NCBI RefSeq assembly: GCF_963678635.1
Contig: NC_087065.1
Span: 27,979,254 to 28,043,253 of the forward strand
Direction of reading: 5' to 3'
DNA: 64,000 nt
Source of the DNA: Symsagittifera roscoffensis
Taxonomy: Eukaryota; Xenacoelomorpha; Acoela; Convolutidae
This document shows, piece after piece, positions 52,747 through 63,560 of this stretch. The notes beneath the pieces are model-generated. The model was not told where the DNA came from, searched no databases, and saw only the letters and a program-made list of their open reading frames with translations. The translations under genes and the position numbers were made by a program. The number at the start of each line of letters is the position of its first letter. Position 1 is the first letter of the stretch.

Positions 52747-54043
52747 TTTGTTACCCAATGAAGCTACCCATAGCTCTCTGGATTTGTTTGAAAAACAACC
52801 TCTTTTGATTACTTTTGAAAACGCTTTTGATCAAAAAATTGGACCTGTCTATTCACCCAATGGACCAATGCTTGAATTTGAAATCACCGGTGACCGTAAT
52901 AATTTTGTTGACCTGCAAAAAATTTATTTGGAAATACGATGCAAAGTAACGCAATCAAATGGAGCTGATCTGCGATACGACAACACTGATCCTACTGTGT
53001 CTGATTCACCTTTCCTCGTAAACAACTCCCTGTATTCCCTTTTCTCTGACTGTACCCTCTCTGCTAATGGACTCAAAATCTCAAATGCCAATAGTAATTT
53101 TGCGCTTAAAAGCTTTATTGGAACAGAATTTCCTAACAGCAAAGGAGCCAAGGACTCATGGCTTAAGTGTCAGGGATATCGTTTTGAAAACAATCCCGCT
53201 GCAATCGATGCAGCTGAATTCCTATCTCAACGAGAACTGGTCCGTGAATCGAGGGAAATTTGGTTCTATGGACCCGCTGGAGTTGATTTTTTCACATGTG
53301 ACAAGCATTTGTTGAGCGGTGTTACCCTCAGACTTTCCTACAGACGTTCTCATGAAGACTTTCTCATTATATCGGAAGATGCTGCCAAGCATTACAAGCT
53401 GCAAATACTCGAAGCGAACCTATATGTTAGAAAAATGACTGTGACCGACCATGTGCTCTCTGCCATTGAATCAACTTTGCTCAAAACTCCTGCGAACTAC
53501 CCATATCAAGAAGAAATTACAAAAACATTTCTTGCAACAGCTGGTCAGCGCAGCTGGCAACAGGAAGATATTTTTGCTCGTGAACCGGTGAGACAAATTA
53601 TAATCGCATTGAACACAAATAATGCATTTCTAGGAACAAACCGAACGAATCCTTTTCACTATCAAAAGTTTGGATTGGAGCAAGTTACCTTGAGACGGAA
53701 CGGTTTACCAATAGTTAGTACACCAATCAGTACACAAGATCATAAACGTCTCTTCTTTAACACACTATCAGCGCTAGGTTTGTTGCACTGCGGGCTGGGA
53801 ATCACTCTGGATAACTACCAACAGCACTTTATTAAGTGTTTCGATCTCACTAGCACACAGCAGGCAGCTCATGACTTCTTGCATCCAGATTTTACTAACT
53901 GCTCAGTTTCACTCGATCTTCAATTCTCAAACGCTTTGACAGCAAACCTGGAAATTTTTGTTTGGGGTATACGCTCATCGAATGTATTTATTACATCTGA
54001 CCGTAAAGTTACAAAGAACGTCCTTCCAATTTCGACTGTCTGA
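52736..54043 (+). CDS. Major capsid protein (double jelly-roll)
   Basis: ATG at 52,736, 435 codons, open and of the length usual for invertebrate Maverick capsid proteins. Conserved blocks are SSLDLFEKQP and GPMLEFEITGDRNNFVDLQK near residues 15-65, LYSLFSDCTLSANG near 100, WFYGPAGVDFF with LSGVTLRLSYRRS near 180, and NPFHYQKFGLEQVTLRRNGL near 305. The C-terminal FIKCFDLTSTQQAAHD and LEIFVWG strands follow. No stop or frameshift is seen, in contrast to the element's replication genes. Confidence 0.85.
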   Translation: MIANLLPNEATHSSLDLFEKQPLLITFENAFDQKIGPVYSPNGPMLEFEITGDRNNFVDLQKIYLEIRCKVTQSNGADLRYDNTDPTVSDSPFLVNNSLYSLFSDCTLSANGLKISNANSNFALKSFIGTEFPNSKGAKDSWLKCQGYRFENNPAAIDAAEFLSQRELVRESREIWFYGPAGVDFFTCDKHLLSGVTLRLSYRRSHEDFLIISEDAAKHYKLQILEANLYVRKMTVTDHVLSAIESTLLKTPANYPYQEEITKTFLATAGQRSWQQEDIFAREPVRQIIIALNTNNAFLGTNRTNPFHYQKFGLEQVTLRRNGLPIVSTPISTQDHKRLFFNTLSALGLLHCGLGITLDNYQQHFIKCFDLTSTQQAAHDFLHPDFTNCSVSLDLQFSNALTANLEIFVWGIRSSNVFITSDRKVTKNVLPISTV

Positions 54044-54045
54044 AA

Positions 54046-54492
54046 ATGGATGAAATCCAGTTACAGGATCTCATTCAGAACTGTAAACATCTGAAATATA
54101 AGTTTCTTGGAGTATTTGCAGCGGATAATTTTCCACCTCACATCCCAAACAACATCTTTATGATTGTGAACACTTCAAAATCAGATTCTCCGGGGACACA
54201 TTGGATTGTGATTTGCAACAGAAGAAATATTTTATATTTTGCTGATCCTCTCGGTCTTCCTCTTTGGCAGTACACCAATCTGTTTAAACGACTGAACGAG
54301 AAATTTCATCAGGTCACTGAAATAATGACAAATTATCCCATGCAAGACTCAAACTCTACCATGTGCGGTTCTTTTTATATTTATATTGCACATTTGATTT
54401 ATGATAAAAACTTTAATGGTGATGCTTCTGATTTTGTTTACATAAATGATCATGTTTTGAAACGTTTTCTAACTCACATGCTTTCTCATTAA
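54046..54492 (+). CDS. Adenain-like cysteine protease of Mav1
   Basis: ATG at 54,046, 2 bp after the capsid stop; 148 codons, open. Capsid-maturation protease: His in GTHWIVICNRR, Asp in YFADPLGLP, oxyanion Gln in YPMQDSN, and Cys in TMCGSFYIYIAHL. The layout is the same as in the array/Mav2 proteases, but the sequence is clearly diverged, so the two elements belong to different lineages. Confidence 0.85.
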   Translation: MDEIQLQDLIQNCKHLKYKFLGVFAADNFPPHIPNNIFMIVNTSKSDSPGTHWIVICNRRNILYFADPLGLPLWQYTNLFKRLNEKFHQVTEIMTNYPMQDSNSTMCGSFYIYIAHLIYDKNFNGDASDFVYINDHVLKRFLTHMLSH

Positions 54493-55231
54493 TTAACTAT
54501 TTTATATGGCTGTTTTGTACACTTTTCAATTTCATTTTAAACATTATATTTTTTAGTAATTGACATTTTTACTCAATTGTTAAATTAATAGCAATAATCC
54601 GAGAAGTTAGATTACTATCAAAAAAAATACAAAATCGATCTATGGGGGGATATCACCATACCAGCAACTGTTGCCTCCTTTCAGTACATTTTCCGGACGG
54701 TTTTCGAAACGCCGCCTTTCGGCTGAGAGTCGAGCGCCATGCGTTTTCCTCTACTCGGACCCCAGGAAATTTTGTTCCACTTCAATTTTATAGTAACAAT
54801 TAGGTACAAGTTTAGACAATATTTCTACACAAAAACGGATCAAACATGCACAATACTCGAATCTTTCCTAACCCATATGCTTTTTCATTAAACTATTATT
54901 TAGTTCTACATGACTGTTTTCATATACATTTCAATCAACTTGTCAATGAAATTAAGCTTCTGATTTCCTTTACAATAATGATTCTGTTTTGAAACGTTTC
55001 CTATTTCATATGCTTTCTCATTATTTAACAATTTTCTTTTTAACATTTGTATTTTTTATTCATTTGCTTTAATTGATTTTTTTTCCATTTTTTTTGTTAC
55101 TTAGAGTATTAATCAAGTATCGAATTACAATGTAGGCTCAAAAACCATTTAGCCCACTCTGGATTTATCAAAACATTTTAGTTTGCTAAATAGAATACTT
55201 AAAAATATAGCACTATTCAAATTACTCGAAT
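54493..55231. other. Mav1 right subterminal region, no gene seen
   Basis: AT-rich, except for a patch of higher GC at about 54,640-54,775 (containing GGACGGTTTTCGAAACGCCG) that differs in composition from its surroundings. It has no open frame of note. A MITE footprint or regulatory block is possible. Confidence 0.45.
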
Positions 55232-55622
55232 AAATTTCAAGCTGATTCTATACATATATTTCAAACATATTCGGTGCAGAAATCAAGCGTCTTTCATATA
55301 CCATGCATGAAACTAATAGCTATAACCCCTTTATATACCACTTCAATTTGGTGCATAAACAAAAAGAACGAAATACACCGTCTGGGCATTTGGACGATCT
55401 AGCTATCAACCTAACAAAAATTTACATTCAGGATCATTGGTTTAAAAAATTATACATTGGGATCAAACTTGTGGGATCATTATTTGGGATCATAACAAAT
55501 TTTACATGGGATTAGTACTTTTACATGGGATCTCAAAAATTTACGTTGGGACCTCAATACCCAATGATCCCTGTAGGGATCACCCCCCCCCCCCCCCGAT
55601 CCCAGTGTAAAATAGCTATACT
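55232..55622. repeat. Mav1 right terminal inverted repeat
   Basis: About 391 bp, inverted copy of 31,826-32,214. It carries the GGGATC/GATCCC array (about 55,418-55,608) and a 15-C tract, and ends GATCCCAGTGTAAAATAGCT followed by ATACT. Confidence 0.9.
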
Positions 55623-56574
55623 ATTTATATTACCTCTGGTTATCTGGGGAAAACTGTCAAGAGGGGATTATCTTTGACAGGTTAATTATTCCGCCCCATG
55701 GGATATCAGGGGAATCTTGACAGCTCCTCACGGTTGATTACTTTTATATCCGCTTAAACTTTTATTCCCCAGGTTATCTGGAGAACGGATGACAGGTTCA
55801 TTATACTTATTAATTTTATGACTTATTTTATCTTTTTTCACATAATTATCCCACGATCATATGACAGATGTATATTAGCAGTTCCCACAGAGTAAATGAA
55901 GCGTGAATTTCTTTCTTGAGAGATTAAAATCCTAATTTTTCATAAAAAATTGAAATACATCTAATCAAAATTGCATGAAGATTTCATTGGAACTAAGATA
56001 AAATTATGCAAACAGAAGTTTCGACCAACCAGATGTTCTTATCTAGTTCTTGTTTTTACCTCAACCAGTTTAATTATTCTGTCATACTTCTTGCTACGAT
56101 TCATTTCAGTTCTCTTTTATCACTTTGTCTTTAATCTGTGAATAATTCTTTGAAATTTTCAAACTTTCTAAAAAATTATCATCCAAATTTGTCAATTGCT
56201 CTGCCACTGTAAAAGTTCTGAGAAAAATGTAGAATCATAGTTTTTTGTGTCTGATGTTTTTGTATAAAAATTTTTCCATCTTTCTCGGAGTAAACTTTTA
56301 AGAAAATTATGCAAATTAGAATATAAAATATAGAAGTTGGTTACAATTTTCGTAAACTTATCTACTCTATCGTTAATTCTTCCAATTGGCGGACTACAAC
56401 ATCCAATTTCCATCAGAATTCTCCTTATATCATCAGAAGGTTAGTTGCTAAGATTCTTTTTGTAAAAAACAATTAAGGAATTTAAAGAGTTAAATTACAA
56501 AAATAATCAAACAATTCACTACATTGTATAGTCAAACTACTGCAAAAATTTACACATACAAATAAAAAATGCAC

Positions 56575-56935
56575 TTCTACATAAAATTACTGATAAAATT
56601 CAAAACATACACATCAAGAACATTATCCAAGTTCTTCTGGAAGCTTTCGTCTTCCGTAGCTTTCGAGAAGTCATTCGTCGAAACTTTTTTGTCAAAAAAG
56701 GGTAAGTTGATCTCTTTCTTTCCAAAGAATCAGCAAATTAGTAGCTTTTATCCAGTCGAGCAATCATAATCCAGTGTTCTCCTCTATCAATGCTTGGGGC
56801 TGAGTTAATAATTGCAAAAGAGTATTTTGTTAGTTGAGGTACTGTATCAGAAGGGTATGATCCCATGTACTTGAACCTGAGCTCTGGAATTTTTTCAATA
56901 ATTTGCAAAAGTTCAAAATTATCAATTTATACAAT
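56575..56935 (-). pseudogene. Adenain-like protease, array unit 3 (degraded)
   Basis: Homologous to 25,567-25,965. About 35-40 bp around the catalytic Cys/Gln region are lost near 56,640 (the TCTGGAAGCTTTCGTCTTCC junction), and the start ATG is changed (TTGATAAT). It is not functional. Confidence 0.75.
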
Positions 56936-57260
56936 TGTAGGCTGATTTACAGCTAAAAAAGAAATTGATAGTTTGATAGTACATTTTAGGATAAAAAAAA
57001 GAAAGAACAATGACTTACACACATTTAGAAATTGAATCAACAAAGTCCCATACACGAGCCTTATGTAGTGCGCAAAGTTTATTGAACACTGTTTTGCAGT
57101 CTAGGTTGAAGCAGTTTCTCGGGTTTTCATTTAAACAGCAGTCCTTCTCTATTATTTCTGGATCTTTACATCTGAAGAAAAACAAAATAGATAGTACAGA
57201 GATAAAAACAGAGAAAAATCCCAAAAAATTTACAATATTTTCATAGGAACCTAAAAACTC
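56919..57260 (-). pseudogene. Small membrane/Cys-rich spliced gene, array unit 3
   Basis: NFLGFFSVFISVLSILFFF is followed by CCLNENPRNCFNLDC and KARVWDFVDSISKC. Donor GTAAGT at 57,018 and acceptor TTTTTTAG at 56,953 bracket a 66-bp intron. Here the reading is continuous with the shifted capsid tail (57353-57015), because the ATG used in unit 2 is followed by a stop. Confidence 0.5.
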
Positions 57261-57684
57261 AAAAAAAACATTTTTAGCGAATGTTCCGAATTTATCAATT
57301 TGAATGTTTGATAGTTTTTCTCCCAAGACTATCACTTCCGTTACTTGCTCCAAGGAAAATGGAAAAACATTACTAATCTCAAGCTTTCTCCAGTAAGTTC
57401 TGGATAATGCAACTGTTCAGCTGCATCCTGTAGTGAAGTCTAGTCGAAAACTAGAATATAGTGATTTTGAAAAACTTCTATAGGAAGAGCTGGAAAATCT
57501 TCGTTAATTTGCATTGCTATCATTGTTGTAACAAAGGGATGACGAGGAGAAGTTGTATCTAATGAATTAATTGCTCTTCCGCCCCGAATAATTCTAAGCT
57601 CTCTCGAATGAAATTGTTGATAGTTGAAAGGATTTTCATGAAAAGATCCCGCAACAGCCAAATTTGTATTCATTGCAACAGCTA
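57256..57684 (-). pseudogene. Major capsid protein C-terminal fragment, array unit 3
   Basis: NPFNYQQFHSRELRIIRGGR and FPALPIEVFQNHYILVFD, then the shared TAG. The last strand (EQVTEVIVLGEKLSNIQIDK) is read in a different frame. Same truncation point as units 1 and 2. Confidence 0.7.
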
Positions 57685-58659
57685 TATTTTTCAAATTTTA
57701 CTTGCAAATACATTTTTATCTTGAAAAAACATTTTTAAATTAAAAAATCGAAAAAAAAATTGGATGGTAAGTGCCAGATGGTAAGTTTCGACAAAAATTA
57801 AGTTTCGATTCAGAGTATGGGATCATAAACTAAAATATCACATAAAAAATCTTTTAAATTTCTTTTCTCGAAAGAATCTTTTAAATTCTTGTTTCATCTT
57901 ATTTATATTCCCTCAGGTTATCTGGGGAAAAATGTCAAGAGGGGATTATCTTTGACAGCTTATTTATTCCGCCCCATGGGATATCAGGGGAATCTTGACA
58001 GCTGCTCACGGTTGATTACTTTTATAGCCCACTTAAACTTTTATTCCCCAGGTTATCTGGAGAACGGATGACAGATTGGTTATACTTTTTAATTTTTTGA
58101 CTTATTTTATCAATTTTTAAGTTTCGACCAATCAGATGTTTTTATCTAGTTCTTGTTTTTACCTCAACTAGTTTAAATATTCTGTCCTATTTCTTGCTAC
58201 GATTCATTTCAGTTCTCTTTTATCACTTTCTCTTTAATATTTAAAAAACCTTTGAAATTTCCAAACTTTCCAAAAAATTTGTCAATTGCTCTGCCACGGT
58301 AAAAGTTTACACCGAGAAAAATGTAGTATCATAGTTTGTTTGTGTCTGATGTTTTTGTATAAAAATTTTTCCATCTTTCTCAGAGTAAGATTTTAAGAAA
58401 ATTATACAATTTACTAGAAGTTGGTTACAATTTTCGTAAATTTATCTACTCTATCGTTAATTCTTTCAATTGGGGGACTACAACATCCATTTTCCATCAG
58501 AATTCTCCTTATATCATCAGAAGGTTAGTTGCTAAGATTCTTTTTGTAAAAAACAATTAAGGAATTTAAAGAGTTAAATTACAAAAATAATCAAACAATT
58601 CACTACATTGTATAGTCAAACTACTGCAAAAATTTACACTTGCAAATATGAAATGCTTT

Positions 58660-59058
58660 CTAGATAAAATTACTGATAAAATTCAAAACATGCACATCAT
58701 GAACATGATTCAAGTTCTTCTGAAAGAATTTAAAAAGAAGAAATACTGATTGAATTGCGTAAAATCCACACAAATTCTCAGTCTTTTGTAGCTTTCGAGG
58801 AACCATTCGTCGAAACCTTTTTGTCAAAAAGGGGTAAGTTGATCTCTTTCTTCCCAAAGAATCAGCAAAGTAGTAGCTTTTATCCAGTTGAGCAATTCTA
58901 ATCCAGTGTTCTCCTCTATCATTGCTTGGGGCTGAGTTAATAATTGCAAAAGAGTATTTTGTTAGTTGAGGTACTGTATCAGAAGGGTAGGATCCCATGT
59001 ACTTGAACCTGAGCTCTGGAATTCTTTCAATAAATTGCAAAAATTAAAAATTATCCAT
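58660..59058 (-). pseudogene. Adenain-like protease of Mav2
   Basis: His (GEHWIRIAQLD), Asp (YFADSLGR), Gln and Cys (KLQKTENLCGFYAIQSVFL) are all intact over 126 codons. However, the fifth codon after the ATG at 59,058 is TAA where array copies have GAA. The truncated array copies therefore keep a better protease frame than their parent-like element. Confidence 0.75.
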
Positions 59059-59375
59059 CTTTGCAATTGTAGGCTGATATACAGCTAAAAAAGAAATTGT
59101 CAGTTTGATAGTGTACTTTAGGAAAAAAAAAGAAAGAACAATGACTTACACACATTTAGGAATTGAATGAACAAAGTCCCATACACAAGCTTTATGTAGT
59201 GCGCAAAGTTTATTGAACACTGTTTTACAGTTTAGGTTGAAGCAATTTCTCGGGTTTTCAACAGCAGTCCTTCTCTATTATTTCTGGAGCTTTAGGTCTG
59301 AAGAAAAACAAAATAGATAGTACAGAGATAAAAAACAAAGAAAAGTCCCAATGAAGTTACAATATTTTCATAGGA
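59052..59375 (-). pseudogene. Small membrane/Cys-rich spliced gene, Mav2 copy
   Basis: Same donor (GTAAGT, about 59,146) and acceptor (TTCTTTTTTAG, about 59,085) as the array copies. A 6-bp deletion (TTTTCAACAGCAG for TTTTCATTTAAACAGCAG) and changes in exon 1 disrupt the reading. It shows that the intron is ancestral to the array. Confidence 0.45.
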
Positions 59376-59419
59376 ACCTAAAAACCCAAAAAAAAAATTC
59401 ATTGAGTTTGTCAATTTGA

Positions 59420-60708
59420 AAGTTTGATAGTTTTTCTCCCACGACTATCACTTCGGTTACTTGCTCCAAGGAAATTGGAAAAACATTACTAATCTCAAGC
59501 TTTCTCCAGTAAGTTCTGGGTAATGCAACTGTTCAGCTGCATCCTGTAGTGAAGTCTAGTCGAAAACAAGAATACAGTGATTTTGAAAATCTTCCATAGG
59601 AAGAGCTGGAAAATCTTCGTTAATTTGCATTGCTATCATTGTTTTAACAAAAGGATGACGAGGAGAAGTTGAATCTAATGAGCTAATTGCTCTTCCGCCC
59701 CGAATAATTCTAAGCTCTCTCAAATGAAATTGTTGATAATTGAAAGAGTTTTCATGAAAAGATCCCACAACAGCGAATTTGTATTCATTGCAACAGCTAT
59801 CCTTCTGATTGAAGCATTATTGAAAACATTTTCCTCCTGAATAAACTATTTTTGACGAATGGAATGATAAAGGCTCTTGCTAAAGTTTCCATGTAATTGT
59901 AATGAGCAGGTTCCCTTTCCAGATTCCATTGCAAATATTGATGATTAGGTTCGGCTGCTAGAATTCTTCTTGTAAACAGTGAACAATCAACAATTTTCAG
60001 AGTAACATTTGGATTATCAGACAGCATGTAAAAATTAGGTCTAACTCGAATTAGTTTTATTCGTATTCGAATTTTGGTTTTTGGCAGTAATAAGTTTTCA
60101 CAAGTAAACAAGTCAATGGCTAGTCTGCCATAAAGTGAAAAAAATATCCCTGATCCTAAAGAATTTGCTTTATCAGTGAACGGAAACAAATCAAATGCTT
60201 CCGGATATTCTTCAAAATTATACCAATGACAAGCAAGTATTCCTTTATTACTCACTGCCGACGAGTTGAATGCATTCGATATTTGTGCTTTATGAGGATA
60301 TAATCCATTGGCGTTGTAAACCATTGTATTATTAAAATAAACTTCACAATTGGAGAATAGAGAATGTAGTAGATTGCTTACATAAGTTAAGTAAGTTTGT
60401 GGTTCCTCGTCTGAATCTTCCTCCGATTTTGCTCTCTGTTCTGCTCTTTCTTTTTTAAAACCTTCAAACAATCTTTCTTTGAATAATTGAAGCTGTAAAC
60501 TGAGGTGGGTATCACGCATATCCAAATAAAGATTACAGTCCGTCTCAATTTTAAACTCAATACTGCTTTCATCTAGAGAAGTACTGGGAAATACTTCTTG
60601 TGTGTATGATGAAATTATTGTTTCCAAAACTGGGACTTTATGAAAAATCTCCAACGAAGTTGTTGTAAACGCTCCGCACCAAAAATGACTACTTTGATTT
60701 ACACTCAT
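59420..60708 (-). pseudogene. Major capsid protein of Mav2
   Basis: ATG at 60,708 (MSVNQSSHFWCGAFTTTSLE). The N-terminal frame (60708-59797, 303 codons) has SIEFKIETDCNLYLDMRDTH, a charged insertion (KKERAEQRAKSEEDSDEEPQ), LLHSLFSNCEVYFNN and FFSLYGRLAIDLF. The frame shifts at about 59,795 into NPFNYQQF-type sequence (as in the array). The TAG after LVFD and a further shift follow. It is clearly homologous to 52,736-54,043 but distant. Confidence 0.8.
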
Positions 60709-60711
60709 TTT

Positions 60712-61075
60712 ATCTTGTCAAAAACGTCTTTGCGAGAGCGATTAATTTTTGAACTACTTTTTCGAGAATTGGCTCTTCTTGTTCTACGCTTCGATTTCTT
60801 TTTTCCACCTCCCATTTGTTTTCGAACTCTTTTTGTTCCAACATCTTCTGCAAGTGTTTTGAGTTTTTTTCGTCCACTGACAACATCCCCAATCTCTGGA
60901 GCAGCAATTTCAAAAAAATTTGCTCCGATTCTTATTGCAGCTGGGACTATATATTTTTTAATAAAGGGAACTGCAGTTCTCCCAAGAGTTTATGCAAGAG
61001 CACCAAAGGCTCTCCCATGCTGTCTTGCATGTCCACAAAAAATAGAAAATTAGCTGAACTTTGAGCAATCATTTC
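60712..61075 (-). pseudogene. Basic core protein of Mav2
   Basis: Read on the minus strand, this gives HGRAFGALA, then a TAA, then TLGRTAVPFIKKYIVPAAIR, AAPEIGDVVSGRKK and a Lys/Arg-rich end (GGGKKKSKRRTRRANSRKSS). It parallels the FGALAAGIGRVAIPF and AAPELIDV layout of Mav1. The initiation region is also frame-shifted. Confidence 0.65.
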
Positions 61076-61219
61076 GTATGAAGTATAAATCAAAAATGGT
61101 TATCCGAAATCTTGCGAAACAAGAGAACAACTCGTGTAATTCCTACGGATACAAAAAGATTTTTTTCCACCCGTAGTATCCCTTAGTTCTATTTTTATGC
61201 TGTGGAAAGAGTTTTTTAA

Positions 61220-61918
61220 TCATTTTTTAAATTGTAGATTCGCGAAGGATTGATAAATCATGTACTGTCCTGTAGATATTATGTCTCCATTTTTTACTTT
61301 GGAAATGAAAGGAGTACAAAGCAGAAAAGGAGTTTTTGTATCGCCTACTATATTATATTCTACAATATGACTATAAATTATTAGGGATTGTATTTTTATA
61401 ATGTGGTAAGAATACTGAGGATAATGTGGTACTTTTCCTTTCATTATAACAACTGTCTGATTTGGTTCTAAATCACAACCAAAAAAGTGACTCAAATCAG
61501 CACTTTGAATTATAAACACTGATTAATCTTCAGGTAAATGAATGGCAATTTTTTGGGTAATCTTATCTACTGATACATAAATTTCATAATATTCATATTT
61601 TTATAAGCCTATACGTTTTCTAACTTTGTCGTTCATGGCTACAACTATATCAACAATACTTGGATACAATCCAGGTTCAATATGCATCGGTTGAATCTTT
61701 CTTTTTTCCTCAGGACTTTCTCTTCCATCTTTGAAAGTAAACTTTCCCTCTGTAACGTTTTGGTACAATGAAGGGTACGATATTTCTGAAACAGCAACCT
61801 CCCATTCTCCTTTTAGATGTATTTGTTCCGGTAGAAAATTTGTAAAGGAACTAAGACTATTATTCGGATAATAATTAAAAGAAGCATTAGAAACTAGCTC
61901 AATATTAAAAGAATCCAT
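61220..61918 (-). pseudogene. Penton-like minor capsid protein of Mav2
   Basis: ATG at 61,918 (MDSFNIELVSNASFNYYPNN), then VAVSEISYPSLYQNVTEGKF, matching Mav1 VALSEIIFP and NVTDEEFTYF. The frame stops at 61,601. The C-terminal part (61519-61220) has YSHIVEYNIVGDTKTPFL. The intervening about 80 bp carry stops or frame changes. Confidence 0.7.
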
Positions 61919-61962
61919 GACAACTGATTGACAGAAATTCAATTTAAACAAAAGACTTACCT

Positions 61963-63001
61963 TTAATCTGAACGTTTTTTCAGCTCTTTTCTGTAAAATT
62001 TTCCCAGAATTTCTTCTTTTTCGAGATCTTTGATGATGTATGTAGGAGTTTTTTTTGTAGATATTGCCGAAATTTCAAAAATTTCATCATCTGTAAACTG
62101 TGGTTTGCATCCTTTTCGGAACGGAATCTCATTTTCCGAATTTCTAATTCTATCACCAATTTTTAACTTTGGTTTAGTATCTTTCTGGAACGATTTGTTA
62201 TACAATATTGATAAAAAAATGTTTTTTACATCTCTTGGAGACTTTTCAATTGATCGACTTTTGCGACAGTTCAATGTAGAAACCAATTGCTGCAATTTGG
62301 GTACAAATTTTTCATCATGATCTTCGATATAACGATAAATTAAATGTTTTAAAGACTGAATTGCTCTCTCTGCAAATGCAGCTTTTGTTTCACTCATTGT
62401 TGAGTAAACTTCAATGTCTTTCTCCTTGCAAAATTTTTTAAAAGTTCTCCCATATTCTGTTCCTTTATCAACTCAAACTTTTTCAGGGGTGTTTTTTCGA
62501 TAAATAATTTTTCTGAAAGCTTGTAAAGTGTCTTTGGCATACTATGTTTTCACTGTATGAACTCTGACAAATCTCGAAAAAGTATCTACAGCAACTAATA
62601 AATACTTGACTCCATTGTTTTGACTAGCTAACTTGTCTGAAAAGCCAAGTCCATACACCAGATTTCATTGATATATTTAGAAAAAGCTTGAAGTCTTCGG
62701 AAACACCTGATTGGTGGACCAAATTTTGTGTACGATGTCTTGGATTGTAAAAACTTTTCTACTTTCTTTTTTGATAACCACTCGCTTTACTCAAGTTTTG
62801 AATAGAACCGTAAGCAGCTGTGCCACTAGAATACAATCTGTTTAGTCTTACCCTTTTAGATTTTGAAAAGGATCCAAGTTCCTCTATTTTTTGCTTTGGC
62901 ATTCTTCTTAAAAATAAGTTTAAGAGGAAGTTGAGTTGCTTCCAAAATAGTAAAGTAATTATCTGGAAAATCAGTGTGTTTTCGCTTTTGTGCACACACA
63001 A
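61963..63001 (-). pseudogene. Retrovirus-like integrase of Mav2
   Basis: The N-terminal part (63001-62759) has RLNRLYSSGTAAYGSIQNLS. The middle, with the first two catalytic Asp, is broken by stops around 62,400-62,757. The C-terminal part (62397-61963) has TKAAFAERAIQSLKHLIYRY, containing the catalytic Glu, and IGDRIRNSENEIPFRKGCKP. It is homologous to 50,466-51,461. Confidence 0.75.
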
Positions 63002-63078
63002 AGTCTACAATAGATTCTTTTGTATCTCGATCGTCTAATATAATATTGTCTGACTGGCTGAGTTTAGTTTTAGGAGTT

Positions 63079-63480
63079 TTAGTGTTTATTGTTGCTCGTT
63101 TTCGACCTCGCCTTTACAGCACTGTAAACTGAATCAAAATTTTTTGGTACAATCTCCTCTTTTTCTTGATTTTGTTCCAATTTTTGTTTTCTTGGAAGTG
63201 TACTTTGTGATTGATAGACTGAGTACGGAATCAAAACAAACTGTTCCATACTATGTCTAATGTTTAACGACAAAAGAGGTGATGATAGATATCAATTGTA
63301 ATCCTTTAGTTGAACTTAAAATAATTCTTCTTTTGTGTAGAGGAGTTCTTTGTTGTAATAGTTCTGGAATTTTTTTGGGTATTTTTCTTCGAATTTTTTC
63401 CGAAGATCTCGAAGCTCTCCTCTTTATAGGTTTACTAAACACTCGCTCAGAAACTGAATAAAATCTTTTGGAGAATTGTG
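63079..63480 (-). pseudogene. Fragments of the pre-integrase Maverick protein, Mav2
   Basis: Two short open pieces (63273-63079, 63442-63257) lie where Mav1 has 49,578-50,530. They are Lys/Arg/Ser-rich (KPIKRRASRSSEKIRRKIPK) with FVLIPYSVYQS, which parallels the FILIPRKTY start of the Mav1 protein. Strongly decayed. Confidence 0.4.
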
Positions 63481-63560
63481 AATGAATGATTTTCGAAGCT
63501 TTAGGGAAATATTGGGAGAATAGAGACGTGTTGTGTACTCATCGTTCAAAAACTTTGTCT

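Larger units (their letters stand above)
31826..55622. mobile_element. Maverick/Polinton element Mav1 (23.8 kb)
   Basis: Bounded by inverted repeats of about 390 bp that begin AGTATAGC and end GCTATACT, matching the AG...CT ends usual for Mavericks. The contents are diagnostic: protein-primed PolB, retrovirus-like integrase, A32-type ATPase, penton-like and double jelly-roll capsid proteins, and adenain-like protease. A TTTATATTA direct repeat flanks both ends. The left side has an extra GT, so the exact target duplication (6 bp is usual) is ambiguous. The homologous sites at about 24,620 and 28,240 show the unfilled target. Polymerase, ATPase and integrase are broken, so it is not autonomous now. 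Confidence 0.9.
55623..57831. repeat. Array unit 3, right side of the Mav1 insertion
   Basis: Resumes with ATTTATATTACCTCTGGTTA exactly where 31,825 left off. It continues as in units 1 and 2 (terminal segment, broken protease, small gene, capsid fragment truncated at GCAACAGCTAT about 57,684) and then leads into a second terminal segment at 57,832 that starts Mav2. Confidence 0.85.
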
